Assembly: GCA_036269915.1 (NCBI GenBank)
Contig: DATBDM010000328.1
Span: 1 to 5,008, forward strand
Direction of reading: 5' to 3'
Length of the DNA: 5,008 nt
From: DATBDM01 sp036269915
Lineage (GTDB): Bacteria; Actinomycetota; Thermoleophilia; Solirubrobacterales; Solirubrobacteraceae
A program made the translations under genes and the position numbers. This document shows positions 4,882 through 5,008 of this stretch, piece by piece. How positions within the stretch are numbered: the first letter of the stretch is position 1; each line of letters begins with the position of its first letter. Below the pieces are notes generated by a model. That model was not told the origin of the DNA. It saw only the letters and a program-made list of their open reading frames with translations, and did not search any database.

Positions 4882-5008
4882 GTGAGCTTTGAGGCGCCGC
4901 TCCTCCTGGCTCTGCTGGCGGTCGTGCCGCTGATCGCGGTCGCGTACGCCTTCGCGCAGACCCGGCGGCGGCCGCGCCCGCGGGGTGCTCTCGCCGGAAC
5001 AGCTCGCC
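4882..5008 (+). CDS. N-terminus of a BatA-like membrane protein, cut by the window end
   Basis: A GTG three bases after the MoxR stop begins MSFEAPLLLALLAVVPLIAV followed by AYAFAQTRRR, i.e. one hydrophobic helix and then a basic cytoplasmic turn. This is the usual beginning of BatA-type proteins (aerotolerance regulator N-terminal domain, often followed by a VWA domain), which are MoxR partners. AGGAG at 4865-4869 lies 12 bases before the GTG, inside the MoxR gene. Only about 42 residues are visible, so the VWA domain is not seen. After about residue 30 the frame becomes Arg/Pro/Gly-rich, and the next frame reads GVLSPEQLA, so a frameshift or sequencing error near 4970 is possible. The family is inferred from position and topology. 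Confidence 0.6.
   Translation, partial: MSFEAPLLLALLAVVPLIAVAYAFAQTRRRPRPRGALAGTAR

Overview
The window is very GC-rich, with codons that overwhelmingly end in G or C and genes packed tightly on the + strand. Together with the protein types (divergent GpsA, an AbiEi-like/DUF559 protein, an HtrA protease followed by a MoxR ATPase) this suggests a high-GC actinobacterium. Thermoleophilia/Solirubrobacterales is my best guess, but this is an inference from style and not proven. No rRNA, tRNA or CRISPR array was seen.

Layout. (1) 1-1664: the 3' part of gpsA (NAD(P)+ glycerol-3-phosphate dehydrogenase; its N-terminus lies before the window) overlaps by 4 bp a HAD-family phosphatase gene, so the two are probably translated together. 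(2) 1665-2632: a single gene for an AbiEi-like winged-helix plus DUF559 (Vsr-like PD-(D/E)XK) nuclease. It is enclosed by a 20-bp inverted repeat with 19/20 matching positions. The left arm ends one base before the start codon and the right arm begins directly after the stop codon. No cognate toxin or transposase gene is present. (3) 2633-2720: a short, relatively A+T-rich gap that probably carries the htrA promoter, plus a five-codon (including stop) upstream ORF that overlaps the htrA start. (4) 2721-5008: a likely operon of a membrane-anchored HtrA serine protease with one PDZ domain, a MoxR AAA+ ATPase, and the beginning of a BatA-like membrane protein cut by the window edge.

How the parts work together. 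The gpsA-HAD pair points to glycerol-3-phosphate or related phosphometabolite handling. The htrA-moxR-batA-like block points to envelope protein quality control or MoxR-assisted maturation of a membrane/VWA complex. The IR-bounded nuclease gene sits between these two blocks and looks like an insertion. It is the most unusual item in the window. The best candidates for something undescribed are a one-gene IR-bounded nuclease cassette and the RNA structures its repeats could form around its own start and stop codons.
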